Positions 1-10,311 of a DNA stretch of 64,000 nt are shown one piece after another. Under the pieces are notes generated by a model. That model made no database searches. It worked only from the letters and a program-made list of their open reading frames with translations, and was not told the origin of the DNA. The DNA is taken from positions 62,001 through 126,000 of the forward strand of contig NZ_JACRSW010000035.1 of assembly GCF_014384965.1 (NCBI RefSeq). Direction: 5' to 3'. Both the position numbers and the translations under genes were made by a program. Positions within the stretch are counted from its first letter, which is position 1. Each line of letters opens with the position of its first letter. The DNA is from Jutongia hominis. Its GTDB lineage: Bacteria; Bacillota; Clostridia; Lachnospirales; Lachnospiraceae.

Positions 1-621
1 CGCATAACATTCCATCGTATGATGACGATTTAAATGATCCGGTGTGATATTTAAGATTGCACTGACCTGTGGATGAAATTTATGGATTGTTTCTAACTGG
101 AAACTGCTGACTTCTGCTACCGTAACAGAATCCTCTGTCATATCCAATGCATATTCTGTATAAGGAAGTCCGATATTTCCCACTACAAAGACACTCTTAT
201 AATAAGTCTTTAATATCTCGCCCACCAACGCAGTTGTCGTTGTCTTTCCATTCGTTCCGGTGATTGCAAGCAGTTTTCCTTTACTGCAACGGTATGCTAA
301 TTCAATCTCACCCCAGATCTTAATATTATGCTCTTGCATTTCTAATACAAACGGAAGATCGGTTGGAACTCCCGGACTTAATATTGCAATATCGACTTTA
401 TCCATGACAGATGACGGAATGGCTCCTAATACAAAATCAAATTCTATCTCTTCAGGAATTTTTCCCCTTACTGCTTCGCAGTCTAATTTGGCGTTGCTGT
501 CAAAAAGTATGATCTTAGCCCCCATTCTGCCAAGAAGCTTAACAGCCGCAATTCCGCTTACTCCTGTACCTACTACCAAAAACGTCTTGTCCTTAAATTC
601 CATTTTTCTCACCAAACTCAT
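1..621 (-). CDS. murD: UDP-N-acetylmuramoylalanine--D-glutamate ligase (partial)
   Basis: This is the N-terminal about 207 residues of MurD, which adds D-glutamate to UDP-MurNAc-L-Ala in the cytoplasm during peptidoglycan precursor synthesis. The N-terminal dinucleotide-like fold motif VVGTGVSGIAAV is visible, followed by the Mur-ligase ATP loop TGTNGKTTTT and the downstream AEVSSFQLE and LNITPDHL motifs. The gene runs off the left window edge. The start was set at 621 because AAAGGAG/AAGGA lies just upstream; an internal ATG at 603 is a possible alternative. It follows two PBP genes, as in Firmicute division and wall clusters, but mraY and murF are not between them. Confidence 0.95.
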   Translation of the reverse strand, partial: MSLVRKMEFKDKTFLVVGTGVSGIAAVKLLGRMGAKIILFDSNAKLDCEAVRGKIPEEIEFDFVLGAIPSSVMDKVDIAILSPGVPTDLPFVLEMQEHNIKIWGEIELAYRCSKGKLLAITGTNGKTTTTALVGEILKTYYKSVFVVGNIGLPYTEYALDMTEDSVTVAEVSSFQLETIHKFHPQVSAILNITPDHLNRHHTMECYA

Positions 622-662
622 GTTTGTCCTTGCGGACTCCTTTCTTTTTCGTTACAAATGTT

Positions 663-691
663 CCTTTCAAAATGCGTTTCACTTTGAAAGG
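663..691 (-). other. Perfect 9-bp hairpin between the second PBP gene and murD
   Basis: The arms CCTTTCAAA and TTTGAAAGG are separated by 11 nt. On the minus strand the hairpin is not followed by a U-run, so it is more likely an RNA-stability or attenuation element within the operon than a strong terminator. Confidence 0.4.
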
Positions 692-745
692 AGCATAGGC
701 ACACATACATTTTATTTTAATGCAACAAGGTATAGAAATCAACTA

Positions 746-2479
746 CTACTTCTTTTTTTGCACACTCCTTTTTGCCCCCAGATAAGGCAATGCATTATCC
801 AGCAATTTAGAGATCACAGGAGCTGCGATCTGACCTCCGTAATAAATGCCTTCCGGTTCATCGATCAACACGATTGCTAAGACGATCGGATTTTTTGCCG
901 GAGCAAAACCAAGTGTCGATGCAATGTATTTATTACTGCTTCTTGGCAGCTTTTCGGATGTTCCGGTTTTGGCACCGACATCGTAACCTGACACAGCCGC
1001 TTTTTTTCCTGATCCTTCGGATACCACGGAAGCTAAGATCTCTTTCATGGTTTCAGAGGTCTGACTGCTTAACACATCAGCTTTCTCTTTGTATTTTAAC
1101 TTTCTGACATAAGACTGCTGTATGTTTTCCATGCAAACACCAACATGTGGTGTCACTAACCGCCCTCCGTTGATCACGGCACTTACGGATGTCAGCAGCC
1201 GCAGTGGTGTTAATTGAAAGGACTGTCCAAATGTCATTGTAGCAAGCTCTACCGCACCAACATTTTTCTTTTGATGCATGATCGTAGCTGCTTCTCCGGA
1301 CAGATCGATCCCGGTTTTTTCTAACACACCAAACTTCTGTAAATATTGAAACAGACGCTCTGTGCCAAGTCTTGCACCGACTTCCATAAAGACCGGATTG
1401 CATGAATTCTGTACCCCCTGTACAAATGTCTCTGTCCCATGTCCTGTTGTCTTGTGACAGCGGATCCTTCGGTCTTCGACCACCTTATATCCCGGACATT
1501 GGAACGTATCATTTAATTTTACAACATTGGCTTCTAATGCAGAAGCTGCCGTGATTACTTTAAAGGTCGAACCCGGTTCATAGGTATCACTGACACAATG
1601 ATTTCGCCATTTCTGATTCAGATAATCCTGTGTTCCTTTTTCCGATAACTGCACCTTTTGATCGGTCTTATACGGATCATTCAGATCAAATTCCGGCAGA
1701 TTGACCATGGCATAGATCTGCCCATCCTGTGGATTCATCATAATAATACGGACATTTTTTGCCTTTTTTGCTTTCATGACTTTGTCTGCTTCCTGCTGTG
1801 CAAACTTTTGCAAGTTGACATCCAAAGAACAATACAGATCGTTTCCGGCAACCGGTTCAATCCTGTTTTCTACTGCTCCTTCAATCTCGATTCCTCTGGC
1901 ATTCGTAGAAGTCAGAATACTGCCATCCTGCCCGGCTAACATCGAATCATACGTTGCTTCTAACCCTAAGATTCCCTGATTATCACCTCCGGCAAAGCCG
2001 ATCACCTTAGAAGCCAGACTGCCATATGGATAGTATCGTTTATAATCTTCATCTACCATCACGCCTGCCATATTTAGTTTTCTGATCTGGTCGGAGATAT
2101 TTTTTTCTACATTCGATTTTATTTTTTCGCGTGATGATTTCTTTTCGACACGTTTTCGCACCTTTTCTTCATCAATGTCTAATAAAACGGACAGATTCCG
2201 TATCACAGTCTCTTTATCTTTAATCTGATTATGAATGACCGATATCGTTGATACGGGTTTATTGGCCGCGATCAAAATACCATTTCTATCATAGATCTTT
2301 CCTCTTTCTGCTTTGATTGCTCTTTCTCTTTGCTGTACTTCTTTGGCTTTTTTGGCATAATGATCTGCCTTTATCACCATCAGATACACCAGTCTTGCAC
2401 TCAGCAAAAATGAGCATAAAATAACTATGACAAATACGAAAAAGATTCTTTGTTTTTGTGCTGTTTTACAATTTCTCAT
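746..2479 (-). CDS. Class B penicillin-binding protein 2 (SpoVD/FtsI type)
   Basis: This is a 577-residue monofunctional transpeptidase that crosslinks septal or spore peptidoglycan outside the membrane. One N-terminal membrane segment (about residues 13-35) is followed by a PBP dimerisation domain with the RGKIYDRNG motif and a transpeptidase domain. The three catalytic motifs are intact: STFK with Ser304, SCN at Ser359 and KTG at Lys504. There is no C-terminal PASTA domain. GGGAG stands 4 nt before the ATG. It lies directly after a paralogous PBP gene, the usual Clostridial pairing of FtsI-like and SpoVD-like proteins; which copy serves division and which serves sporulation cannot be told from sequence alone. 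Confidence 0.9.
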   Translation of the reverse strand: MRNCKTAQKQRIFFVFVIVILCSFLLSARLVYLMVIKADHYAKKAKEVQQRERAIKAERGKIYDRNGILIAANKPVSTISVIHNQIKDKETVIRNLSVLLDIDEEKVRKRVEKKSSREKIKSNVEKNISDQIRKLNMAGVMVDEDYKRYYPYGSLASKVIGFAGGDNQGILGLEATYDSMLAGQDGSILTSTNARGIEIEGAVENRIEPVAGNDLYCSLDVNLQKFAQQEADKVMKAKKAKNVRIIMMNPQDGQIYAMVNLPEFDLNDPYKTDQKVQLSEKGTQDYLNQKWRNHCVSDTYEPGSTFKVITAASALEANVVKLNDTFQCPGYKVVEDRRIRCHKTTGHGTETFVQGVQNSCNPVFMEVGARLGTERLFQYLQKFGVLEKTGIDLSGEAATIMHQKKNVGAVELATMTFGQSFQLTPLRLLTSVSAVINGGRLVTPHVGVCMENIQQSYVRKLKYKEKADVLSSQTSETMKEILASVVSEGSGKKAAVSGYDVGAKTGTSEKLPRSSNKYIASTLGFAPAKNPIVLAIVLIDEPEGIYYGGQIAAPVISKLLDNALPYLGAKRSVQKKK

Positions 2480-2700
2480 AAAACTCCCTGTCTTGCTTTC
2501 ACAGATGTTTTTACTACTTTACTGTATGAAAAAAGCATGCACATTGCTTTTACCTTCATACCGTTTGCATCTGTGAAATGACACTGTCTTTTTCTATATT
2601 TTTATTTTGATAAAAATGTACATATGACTGTTTTACCGGAATGTATTATTACATATATTGTACATCCGGCATTTTTTCGGTCTATACAAATTGCATGGCT

Positions 2701-4674
2701 TTATTCTGCACTCGGTACAGGAGATGCGGTATTTGCTGTGTCCGTACCGTCTGTCTGATCACCTGCAACTGAATAAGTGCCATCGGAATAGCCGCCATCC
2801 GGTGCTTCCTTTGTAGACGGAAGCTTAATATCAGAAGCTTTTGTCTTATCTGCTTTTTTCGTAGAAGAATCCTGATACATTCCCAGTACAGGAAGCACTT
2901 CTTTTAAGACTTCACTTGAAAACTGTGTTGCATAGGTACTATGTGCCTGGTCTGCTACATGTGGCTCATCGATCGTAACATAGATCATAACTTCCGGGTT
3001 ATCTTTTGTTGCAAATCCGATAAACGATACCAGATAATTGCCTCGTCCTGTCGGATGCTTTTCTGCAGTACCGGTTTTTCCGCCAATCTGATAACCTGCT
3101 ACTTTTGCAGGCAATGCGGTTCCTTCTTCGACTGTTTTATACAGATATTTGCGAAGCTTTTTGCTTGTGTTTTCCGTGATCACACGGCGTACCAATGCAT
3201 TATCATTGGATTCAAGCACTGCTCCATTTTCGCTTTTTACTTCTTTTACAACATGGGGCTCATAATAATTTCCACCATTGATCACAGAAGAAAACGCTGC
3301 CGCCATCTGGATCATCGTTACAGTCTGTCCCTGACCAAAACTTGAAGTAGCAAGCTCAACAGCATGCATCGTATCATTTGTAAAGACACCTCCTGTTGCT
3401 TCGCCCGGAAGGTCGATCCCTGTCTTCTTTCCAAATCCGAATTCATTAACATATTGTAAGAACTTCCTTTTTCCAAGATCCGCACCAAGCTGCATCAAAA
3501 CATCATTACACGATTCCATCAGGCTCTGGCAGATATTGATCGTGCCATGACCGCCTCTGGAATATGCCACACATTTGATCCTGACTCCATTGATCACCTG
3601 ATAACCATCACAATGATACGCACGGCTTCCGGTTGTCACACCTTCATCCAGGCAGGCTGCTACTGTCATTGGCTTAAATGTTGATCCCGGCTCATAGGCA
3701 TCGCTGATACAATAATTTCGCCAGATCTTGTTCAGATTTTCTGTCTTCTTTTTATCACTCATCTTATCAATCTTTTCTGGCGAATAGAATGCAGAAAGAT
3801 CGCGTGGATTGTTCAGATTATATTCAGGATATGATGACATCGCATAAATCTCGCCATTTTGCGGATTCATAATAATACATCCCATATTCTTTGATCCTGT
3901 ATTCTTCTGAAAGGTATTCATATGTCTCTCTAAAATTCCCTGCACATTGACATCGATCGTAGACGTGATATTGTTTCCGTTTGTCGGTTCATTGACAGTC
4001 TCTACAAGATCCAGATCGGTATTAAAATAGCCATATCTTCTTCCACTTACTCCATTCAGACTGCTGTTATACCTGCTTTCAATGCCCCATACACCGGTAT
4101 TATCCGTCGAGCAAAACCCTACGACTTTACTTCCTACCGTGGAATATGGATAATATCGTTTATATCTTTCGTCAAAAGTGACACCTTTGATATTTTTATC
4201 CTTTTTTGCCAATGCTTTGAACGCTTTGACTTTCTCTTTCTTTAATCCTTTGTAATCTTTCATTACATAATACCGGACATCTGATTTTTCTTTTAATATT
4301 TTGTTAAATGCACTGTTAGAGATTTCAAAAACCTTTTCTAGCGCTTTGGCTGTTGCATCAACATATTTATCATCTTCTAAGATCAACTGTGGATCTAACA
4401 CCAGATCATATACTTTTTTACTCGTCGCTAATTTATTGCCATTGCGGTCCGTAATGTCTCCTCTGCGGTATGCGATCTCATTCGTACTGTAACTTTTTTG
4501 CGAAAGCACTTTTCTTTCGTATGTTTTTCCTTTCGTCTTATTCAGGTAAAAAATTCTGCCTACTAAAAACATTGCAGCACAAATAATTACGGCAAATACG
4601 CAAAAAATACGCAAAAACATCGTTCTTGTTCCTATTTTGATCTTTTTTCTGGTATCAATCGCACGTCTTCCCAT
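2701..4674 (-). CDS. Class B penicillin-binding protein 2 (FtsI/SpoVD type)
   Basis: A second class B PBP of about 657 residues, paralogous to the next gene in the operon. A short basic N-terminus precedes one membrane segment, then comes a dimerisation domain (RRGDITDRNG) and a transpeptidase domain with STFK at Ser331, SCN at Ser388 and KTG at Lys533. The C-terminal tail is rich in Ser, Thr and Asp and looks disordered. An ATG 12 nt further upstream also exists, but GGAGG lies 5 nt before the chosen start. It follows ftsL in the cluster, the usual place of ftsI, so a role in the divisome with FtsL and FtsW is the natural inference. Confidence 0.9.
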   Translation of the reverse strand: MGRRAIDTRKKIKIGTRTMFLRIFCVFAVIICAAMFLVGRIFYLNKTKGKTYERKVLSQKSYSTNEIAYRRGDITDRNGNKLATSKKVYDLVLDPQLILEDDKYVDATAKALEKVFEISNSAFNKILKEKSDVRYYVMKDYKGLKKEKVKAFKALAKKDKNIKGVTFDERYKRYYPYSTVGSKVVGFCSTDNTGVWGIESRYNSSLNGVSGRRYGYFNTDLDLVETVNEPTNGNNITSTIDVNVQGILERHMNTFQKNTGSKNMGCIIMNPQNGEIYAMSSYPEYNLNNPRDLSAFYSPEKIDKMSDKKKTENLNKIWRNYCISDAYEPGSTFKPMTVAACLDEGVTTGSRAYHCDGYQVINGVRIKCVAYSRGGHGTINICQSLMESCNDVLMQLGADLGKRKFLQYVNEFGFGKKTGIDLPGEATGGVFTNDTMHAVELATSSFGQGQTVTMIQMAAAFSSVINGGNYYEPHVVKEVKSENGAVLESNDNALVRRVITENTSKKLRKYLYKTVEEGTALPAKVAGYQIGGKTGTAEKHPTGRGNYLVSFIGFATKDNPEVMIYVTIDEPHVADQAHSTYATQFSSEVLKEVLPVLGMYQDSSTKKADKTKASDIKLPSTKEAPDGGYSDGTYSVAGDQTDGTDTANTASPVPSAE

Positions 4675-4776
4675 TTCAGCCTCCATATGCTATTTTTTCG
4701 TTAAACCTTTTTTTACAAAAAGGCTGTTCACAAATATTTTTCCAAAAATATCTGTGCCAGCCTGTTATCTTTTTTC

Positions 4777-5295
4777 TTATTTGCTTGGTATATCGGCATA
4801 CTGCTTGACCATATCACTTTTTCTGTTTTTATATTTGTAGATCTGGTTACTTTCTGCCTGAACCATCTTCAGCTTCTTCGTTGCTTTTTCATAAATTTCT
4901 GCAAGGTCAACAGAATCTGTGATCGCCTGATAGTCACTTTCATAATCTTCCTTCTCATCGGCAATCTCAGACTGCAATGCCACAACTTCTTCTTTGGTGT
5001 GGTTCACCTGATATTGTGTCGAAAGATATTGAAATGCAAAGAACAGCACGACTGCTGTCATAACACTCAAAAAAGCAAAACCTTTTGCGCTGATCCCTGC
5101 CATACGCACCGGTTTTCTCTGCGGTGTTCTTTGTACCTGACGCTGTGTTTCTTCCCGCTCTCTCCTCTTTGGCAGAGCATCTGTCTTATACACTGTATTT
5201 CCGTCAATATACGATTGTGTCCGATAACTGTTCTTACGCTGTCGTTCTCCGTTACTCTTACGCATTCGGCTGTAGTTTTCCCAGTCCATATCCAT
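4777..5295 (-). CDS. ftsL: FtsL/DivIC-like septum protein
   Basis: A 172-residue protein with a long basic cytoplasmic N-terminus (about residues 1-70), one membrane segment (about 72-92) and a coiled-coil extracytoplasmic part of about 75 residues. This is the topology of FtsL, which bridges FtsB/DivIC to the septal synthase. Sequence conservation in this family is poor, so the call rests on topology and position between rsmH and a class B PBP. GGAGAGGAG precedes the ATG. Confidence 0.8.
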   Translation of the reverse strand: MDMDWENYSRMRKSNGERQRKNSYRTQSYIDGNTVYKTDALPKRREREETQRQVQRTPQRKPVRMAGISAKGFAFLSVMTAVVLFFAFQYLSTQYQVNHTKEEVVALQSEIADEKEDYESDYQAITDSVDLAEIYEKATKKLKMVQAESNQIYKYKNRKSDMVKQYADIPSK

Positions 5296-5312
5296 ACAAG
5301 CTGCTCCTCTCC

Positions 5313-6248
5313 TTAAATATGTTCAAAAATCCTGAGCTTTGCGCTCTTTGAACGAGGATTTTCTTCCAATTCCTCATCCGATGGCAATACCGGTTTCCGA
5401 TATACCATTTTCCCCTTTGGTTTCTTACCACATACACAAACCGGAAAATCCGGTGGGCATGTACACGGATTTTGTGCTGTCCGAAAAGCCTTCTTCACGA
5501 TACGGTCTTCTAAAGAATGGAATGTGATAATACAAAATCTTCCCCCAGGATTTAAAAGATCGATCATATCATTGATATTTCGTTCTAAAACTTCCAGTTC
5601 ATGATTCACCTCAATACGAATCGCCTGAAATGTTCTCTTTGCAGGATGTCCGCCCTGCTTTTTTACCTTCATTGGAATGGAATAGCTGATGATGTCAGCC
5701 AGTTCCTTTGTTGTCTTAACAGGTTCCTTTTGTCTTGCGATCACAATATTTTTTGCAATATTCTTCGCAAATTTATCTTCACCATAATTTTTAATAATAT
5801 GGTAGAGTTCACTTTCTGTATATTCATTTACAACCTGATATGCTGTCAGTTCCTGACGGTTATCCATACGCATATCCAATGGTGCATCAAACCGGTAAGA
5901 AAACCCTCTTTCTCCGGTGTCCAGTTGAAAAGAAGAAACACCAAGATCCAAAGTAATACCGTCTGCTTTTTCTACACCAAGATCATGTAATACATTCACC
6001 ATATCAGAATAGTTGCTGCGAACAATTGTCACTTTGTCCTGATAAGGTTCTAATCTCTTTGTGCTTGCCGCAATAGCATCTTCATCCTGATCCAATCCGA
6101 TAAATCTGCCGTTCTTTCCAAGCTTAGAACATACGACACTGCCATGTCCTGCTCCACCCAGAGTACCATCCACATAGATTCCATCGGGTTTGATCGCAAG
6201 TCCGGCGATCACTTCATCAAGAAGTACAGATTTGTGATTAAATTCCAT
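5313..6248 (-). CDS. rsmH: 16S rRNA (cytosine1402-N4)-methyltransferase
   Basis: RsmH (MraW) methylates N4 of C1402 in the ribosomal P site using S-adenosylmethionine. The SAM motif [12 protein letters not shown] and the family signatures [12 protein letters not shown] and [14 protein letters not shown] are present. The Cys-rich [13 protein letters not shown] segment near the C-terminus is typical. The start at the MEFNHKS methionine has GAAGGAG 7 nt upstream; a 20-codon upstream extension overlaps mraZ and is unlikely. It is the second gene of the division cluster. Confidence 0.95.
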   Translation of the reverse strand: MEFNHKSVLLDEVIAGLAIKPDGIYVDGTLGGAGHGSVVCSKLGKNGRFIGLDQDEDAIAASTKRLEPYQDKVTIVRSNYSDMVNVLHDLGVEKADGITLDLGVSSFQLDTGERGFSYRFDAPLDMRMDNRQELTAYQVVNEYTESELYHIIKNYGEDKFAKNIAKNIVIARQKEPVKTTKELADIISYSIPMKVKKQGGHPAKRTFQAIRIEVNHELEVLERNINDMIDLLNPGGRFCIITFHSLEDRIVKKAFRTAQNPCTCPPDFPVCVCGKKPKGKMVYRKPVLPSDEELEENPRSKSAKLRIFEHI

Positions 6249-6285
6249 GTTCTCTCCTTCTGCCTTTCTATCTGTTTTCCCTAGA

Positions 6286-6714
6286 TCACAATGAAATGTC
6301 AAGCTCATCCATTGCTTCTTCTAATACTTCATCGTCATCCTGCATCTCCTGTGCTTCCAGGCGGTTCTTATCCCAGACTTCAATTCGGTTCATCATACCA
6401 ACAAATGTAACTTCTTTTTCTAATGCTGCACTGGTGCGAAGTAAAGCCGGAATCAAAATACGTCCCTGCTTGTCTAATGAAACCTCCATCGCTTTGGATA
6501 AGAATTGTCTTTGAATTTTTCTCGTATTCTGGTTAGAAGGAAGCTGCTGTAACTTCTCTACAAATTGTGCCCATTCTGCCTGCGGATATAAAAAAAGACA
6601 TCCATCCAGACCTCTGGTCACTACGAAAGTATCGCCCAATTCTTCGCGATATTTTGCAGGAATGATAATTCTGCCCTTGGTATCGATCGAATGCTCGTAT
6701 TGTCCCATGAACAT
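6286..6714 (-). CDS. mraZ: Transcriptional regulator MraZ
   Basis: A 142-residue protein with two AbrB-like MraZ repeats, seen as [21 protein letters not shown] at the N-terminus and [16 protein letters not shown] in the second half. MraZ binds direct repeats in its own promoter and heads the division and wall cluster. AGGAGG stands 8 nt before the ATG chosen here; the open frame extends three codons further. The region upstream of the start would hold its promoter. Confidence 0.95.
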   Translation of the reverse strand: MFMGQYEHSIDTKGRIIIPAKYREELGDTFVVTRGLDGCLFLYPQAEWAQFVEKLQQLPSNQNTRKIQRQFLSKAMEVSLDKQGRILIPALLRTSAALEKEVTFVGMMNRIEVWDKNRLEAQEMQDDDEVLEEAMDELDISL

Positions 6715-6847
6715 GATTATCACCTCCTACTCTCAGCGTATGGCTTGTCACCCCACTAAAAGGGATTCATTCACCACTTTACCCCACTTCTCACCACTTA
6801 CTATCATATTTTATATCTTTTTTGGGAATAAGGCAAGTATTTTTTTG

Positions 6848-6921
6848 GAAAAAAAAGAGTTTTGTTCCAAACATACACTCGTATCTGACCGATTTTGAGC
6901 GATGTCAGTTCCAAAACTCTT
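6848..6921 (-). terminator. Probable terminator after lgt
   Basis: The arms AAGAGTTTTG (6855-6864) and CAAAACTCTT (6912-6921) are perfect but flank a loop of about 47 nt. Read on the minus strand the hairpin is followed by a run of eight T. It separates lgt from the mraZ promoter region. Confidence 0.5.
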
Positions 6922-6981
6922 ATACTTTTTATTCTTTTTCTTTTTATCCCAATAAAATATCTTTTAAAATCATGGATTCTC

Positions 6982-7869
6982 TTAATCTTTTACAATGGAT
7001 TCCTGTGCATTCTTCTCTCTTTTTGCTTTGACTGCCTTCCAGAGCAAAATACCTGCCGCTCCGAGGAATAAGACAGCAGAAAGTATCTGTGATATGGCAA
7101 TCTGTGTACCAAAGAATTTCAACTGATCGGTTCGAAGTCCTTCGATCCAGCACCTTCCGAGTCCATAACCGCAAAGATAGATTAAAAATAACTGTCCTTT
7201 ATATTTTCTTTTCTTCGTCCAAAGAAGAACAACTGCCAAAACTCCTATATTCCATAACAATTCATATAAGAATGTCGGATGCACCTGTATGTATTGTATC
7301 CCATCAATATTGACCAGGTGCTTTAAGACATCTTTTGTCATATCTCCGGCACGCACCTGCGAACGTTTTAATTGCATGGCAAAAAGATTATCCGTATATC
7401 CGCCAAACGCTTCACGGTTAAAGAAGTTTCCCCAGCGGCCAAAGATCTGCCCTACCAAAAGACCTCCGCATGCTGCATCTGTCAGATCAAAAAAAGACAG
7501 TTTCTTTACTTTTGCAAAAATAAACGTTGTTAGAACTCCGGCAATCACACCACCGTAGATTGCCATGCCACCGCCACGCGTATTTAAGATCTCCATGGGA
7601 TGTTTTCCATAATAATCCCAGCTAAAGATAACATAATACAGTCTCGCACCAATGATAGCAAAAATAATATCCCATAAGGCAAGATCCAGATAAATATCTT
7701 TGTCCTGCCCTAAGCGTGTTGCCTGCCAGCTTGCCATAAAAAAGCCGGCAACCATTCCGAGTGCTATGACGATTCCATAATATGCGATTGAAAAATTTCC
7801 TATATTAATTGTTTTCCCCAACGAATCGATTACAATTCCCAGATGAGGAAATCTTACATCTGCTCCCAT
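6982..7869 (-). CDS. lgt: Prolipoprotein diacylglyceryl transferase
   Basis: Lgt transfers diacylglycerol from phosphatidylglycerol to the lipobox cysteine of prolipoproteins in the membrane. About seven membrane segments are visible, and the Lgt signature GRWGNFFNREAFG lies mid-protein. ARLYYVIFSW and RCWIEGLRTDQL are the other conserved stretches. The start at the MGADV methionine has GGAG 6 nt before it; an ATG four codons upstream lacks a good ribosome site. The protein is about 295 residues, normal for the family. Confidence 0.95.
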   Translation of the reverse strand: MGADVRFPHLGIVIDSLGKTINIGNFSIAYYGIVIALGMVAGFFMASWQATRLGQDKDIYLDLALWDIIFAIIGARLYYVIFSWDYYGKHPMEILNTRGGGMAIYGGVIAGVLTTFIFAKVKKLSFFDLTDAACGGLLVGQIFGRWGNFFNREAFGGYTDNLFAMQLKRSQVRAGDMTKDVLKHLVNIDGIQYIQVHPTFLYELLWNIGVLAVVLLWTKKRKYKGQLFLIYLCGYGLGRCWIEGLRTDQLKFFGTQIAISQILSAVLFLGAAGILLWKAVKAKREKNAQESIVKD

Positions 7870-7910
7870 ATCAATCTCCATTTCTATGCAACAGTTTTCG
7901 TTTTGTCCGA

Positions 7911-9008
7911 TTATACGTTAAAACGGAATAAAACAACATCCCCATCCTGTACCACGTAATCTTTTCCTTCGCTTCGTACAAGACCTTTTTCTTTTGCTGC
8001 ATTCATGCTTCCCTGTTCTACAAGATGCTCATAGCTGACAACTTCTGCACGAATAAATCCACGTTCAAAATCGGAATGAATCTTTCCTGCTGCCTGTGGA
8101 GCTTTTGTTCCTTTTTCGATCGTCCATGCTTTTGTTTCCATTTCACCGGATGTCAGGTAACTGATCAGACCTAACAACGAATAACTTGCGCGGATCAGTT
8201 TTTCAAGTCCGGACTCCTTCAAGCCAAGATCCTCTAAAAACATCTTCTTTTCTTCGTCATCAAGTTCTGCAATCTCCTGCTCGATCTGCGCACAGATCAC
8301 GAATACTTCTGATCCCTCTTTCTTGGCATATTCTCTAACTTTTGCCACCTGCTCGTTGGATGCTCCGTCATCTGCTAAGTCATCTTCACTGACATTTGCA
8401 GCATAGATTGTAGGCTTGTACGTCAAAAGATTAAAGCTTGCAAGCAGCTTTTCTTCCTCTTCATCGACTACTTCAAAATTCTTTGCCAAAGAACCGTCTT
8501 CTAAGAATTTTTGTAAACGTTCTACCAGATCAAGCTCTTTTGTGAGTGATTTGTCGCCCTTTACACTCTTGACTAACTTTGCATGTCTTCTTTCCAATAT
8601 TTCTAGATCAGAGAATAAAAGTTCTAAGTTGATCGTTTCAATATCTCTTAATGGATCAATATTTCCATCTACATGAACAATATTTGTATCTTCAAAACAA
8701 CGTACTACATGCACGATTGCGTCTACCTCACGGATATTGGATAAGAACTGGTTACCAAGTCCTTCGCCTTTGGATGCACCTTTTACCAGACCGGCTATAT
8801 CAACAAATTCAATCACAGCAGGAACGACTTTTGCTGAGTTATGCATCTTAGCCAGTACATCTAATCGCTCATCAGGGACTGGAACAACACCTACATTCGG
8901 GTCGATCGTACAGAATGGATAGTTGGCTGATTCTGCTCCTGCTTTGGTTAATGAATTGAATAATGTACTTTTTCCTACATTTGGTAATCCTACAATTCCT
9001 AGTTTCAT
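7911..9008 (-). CDS. ychF: Redox-regulated ATPase YchF (OLA1 family)
   Basis: A 365-residue, complete Obg-like P-loop ATPase that associates with ribosomes and favours ATP over GTP. G1 is GLPNVGKST, followed by the switch region [12 protein letters not shown] and a C-terminal TGS-like domain ending in [10 protein letters not shown]. Its first six codons are the left attachment site of the 48-kb element, so its upstream DNA is now element DNA. The ribosome site in front of it (AGGT, 10 nt spacing) is weak. Compare the AAAGGAAAG sequence preceding the copy of its first codons at the right end of the element. Confidence 0.95.
   Translation of the reverse strand: MKLGIVGLPNVGKSTLFNSLTKAGAESANYPFCTIDPNVGVVPVPDERLDVLAKMHNSAKVVPAVIEFVDIAGLVKGASKGEGLGNQFLSNIREVDAIVHVVRCFEDTNIVHVDGNIDPLRDIETINLELLFSDLEILERRHAKLVKSVKGDKSLTKELDLVERLQKFLEDGSLAKNFEVVDEEEEKLLASFNLLTYKPTIYAANVSEDDLADDGASNEQVAKVREYAKKEGSEVFVICAQIEQEIAELDDEEKKMFLEDLGLKESGLEKLIRASYSLLGLISYLTSGEMETKAWTIEKGTKAPQAAGKIHSDFERGFIRAEVVSYEHLVEQGSMNAAKEKGLVRSEGKDYVVQDGDVVLFRFNV
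8991..9008. other. Attachment site at the ychF end (attL)
   Basis: An 18-bp sequence covering ychF codons 1-6. It matches 57185-57202 with one mismatch (A at 8994 versus G at 57188). The ychF reading frame is preserved because the core contains only the start codon and the next five codons. Confidence 0.85.
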
Positions 9009-9071
9009 ATCTTAATATACCTGTCTGAAAATCCTTATATTTAAAGGGTTTTCGCCTTTCTATGTTATTTT

Positions 9072-9095
9072 ACTACACAATTTACTACACAATTT
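9072..9095. repeat. Integrase arm-type tandem repeat, left end
   Basis: Two adjacent copies of ACTACACAATTT (9072-9083 and 9084-9095). The same unit recurs twice near the right end. The copies overlap the 3' end of the integrase gene. Confidence 0.65.
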
Positions 9096-10248
9096 TTAAG
9101 GCTTTTTCTATCTTTTCAACTTCCTTTACCTTTTCATCTTCTGTCACATGGACATATAAATTCATGGTAATTCCTACATTAGAATGCCCTAATATTACTT
9201 GCAAGGTTTTAGGACGCATATTACCCTCTATCGCTCTCGTAGCATATGTGTGCCTTAATACGTGCATCGAGAAACGAGGAATACCAGCTTTATCACATAG
9301 CTTAAATAGTGTGGTATCATATGCAGAATTTTTTGTAGGTTCGCCCTTACGATTCAAAAACACAAACTCCGAAAAATCCATATTGATAACTTTAAGACTT
9401 TTCACTTTTTCTTTTTGTGTTTTCAATAACTGAATTGCTGCTTCTGTCAAAGGTACATCTCTATACCCCGACTTACTTTTTGGCTCGCCTATTCTCCACT
9501 CACCTACAGAATGCCGATACTCCATTGATCGTTGAATATGTACTACTTTCTTCTCAAAATCAATGTCTGACCATTTAAGACCAATCATTTCTCCTGTTCT
9601 TAATCCAGTCTGTAATATAAATGCAAACTGATTGTAATTGCTACAGTCTTTCGCTACTTCCAAGAACTTCTTCTGTTCTTCTACTGTCAATGCCCTTACT
9701 TTCTTTGGTTCTTTACCAATATTGTACTTGACTGCTTTTGTTACTGGGTTTCTTAGTATAACATCGTTCTCAACTGCATCTGAAAACATACAATACAAAG
9801 CAATTCTTGTCTGATAGATTGTTGAAGTCCTATAATTATCCTTCATCTGATTCAGAACATTTTGACAGTGCATCGGTTTTACATCTGATAAAATCATACT
9901 TCCTATACAGTCTTTAATGTTATGTTCAAACCTTTCTCTGTAATTCCTTATCGTGTTAGGTCTGATACTATCACCTTTTATATTTTCAAGCCAATACTCA
10001 AACCAAGCTGTGACTGTCATATCACCACAAGCATTGATTCCACCATGTTCATCCTCGAACCTAGCGTCTGCGTACCAATTACGGCATTCTTGTAACTTCG
10101 GAAAATATCTCTGAACGGATTTTCCTGTACGCTTGCTAACAAATCTAGCTGTGTATAATCCGTCTTTTCGCTGGCATATTCCTACACCAAGCTCTCTTCC
10201 TTTTAAATCTTTGCCCGTAAAATCAACTCCTTCCTGCTGTGTAAGCAT
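9085..10248 (-). CDS. int: Tyrosine integrase (Tn916 Int-like)
   Basis: A 387-residue site-specific recombinase. The N-terminal DNA-binding domain (about residues 10-70, the three-stranded arm-binding type) is followed by a SAM-like core-binding domain and the catalytic domain. The catalytic residues are visible: Arg217 in GLRTGE, His329 and Arg332 in HVLRHTY, the LGHSN histidine and nucleophile Tyr365 in NLYVHV. It is the likely enzyme for recombination at the ychF repeats. The stop codon lies in the arm repeats 77 nt from ychF, and the excisionase gene precedes it. Confidence 0.93.
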   Translation of the reverse strand: MLTQQEGVDFTGKDLKGRELGVGICQRKDGLYTARFVSKRTGKSVQRYFPKLQECRNWYADARFEDEHGGINACGDMTVTAWFEYWLENIKGDSIRPNTIRNYRERFEHNIKDCIGSMILSDVKPMHCQNVLNQMKDNYRTSTIYQTRIALYCMFSDAVENDVILRNPVTKAVKYNIGKEPKKVRALTVEEQKKFLEVAKDCSNYNQFAFILQTGLRTGEMIGLKWSDIDFEKKVVHIQRSMEYRHSVGEWRIGEPKSKSGYRDVPLTEAAIQLLKTQKEKVKSLKVINMDFSEFVFLNRKGEPTKNSAYDTTLFKLCDKAGIPRFSMHVLRHTYATRAIEGNMRPKTLQVILGHSNVGITMNLYVHVTEDEKVKEVEKIEKALKIV

Positions 10249-10311
10249 AAAGAGTTTGATACAGCCTATTATTATATCATAAGTTCTGCAATTTTGAAAC
10301 CACCAAAATTT

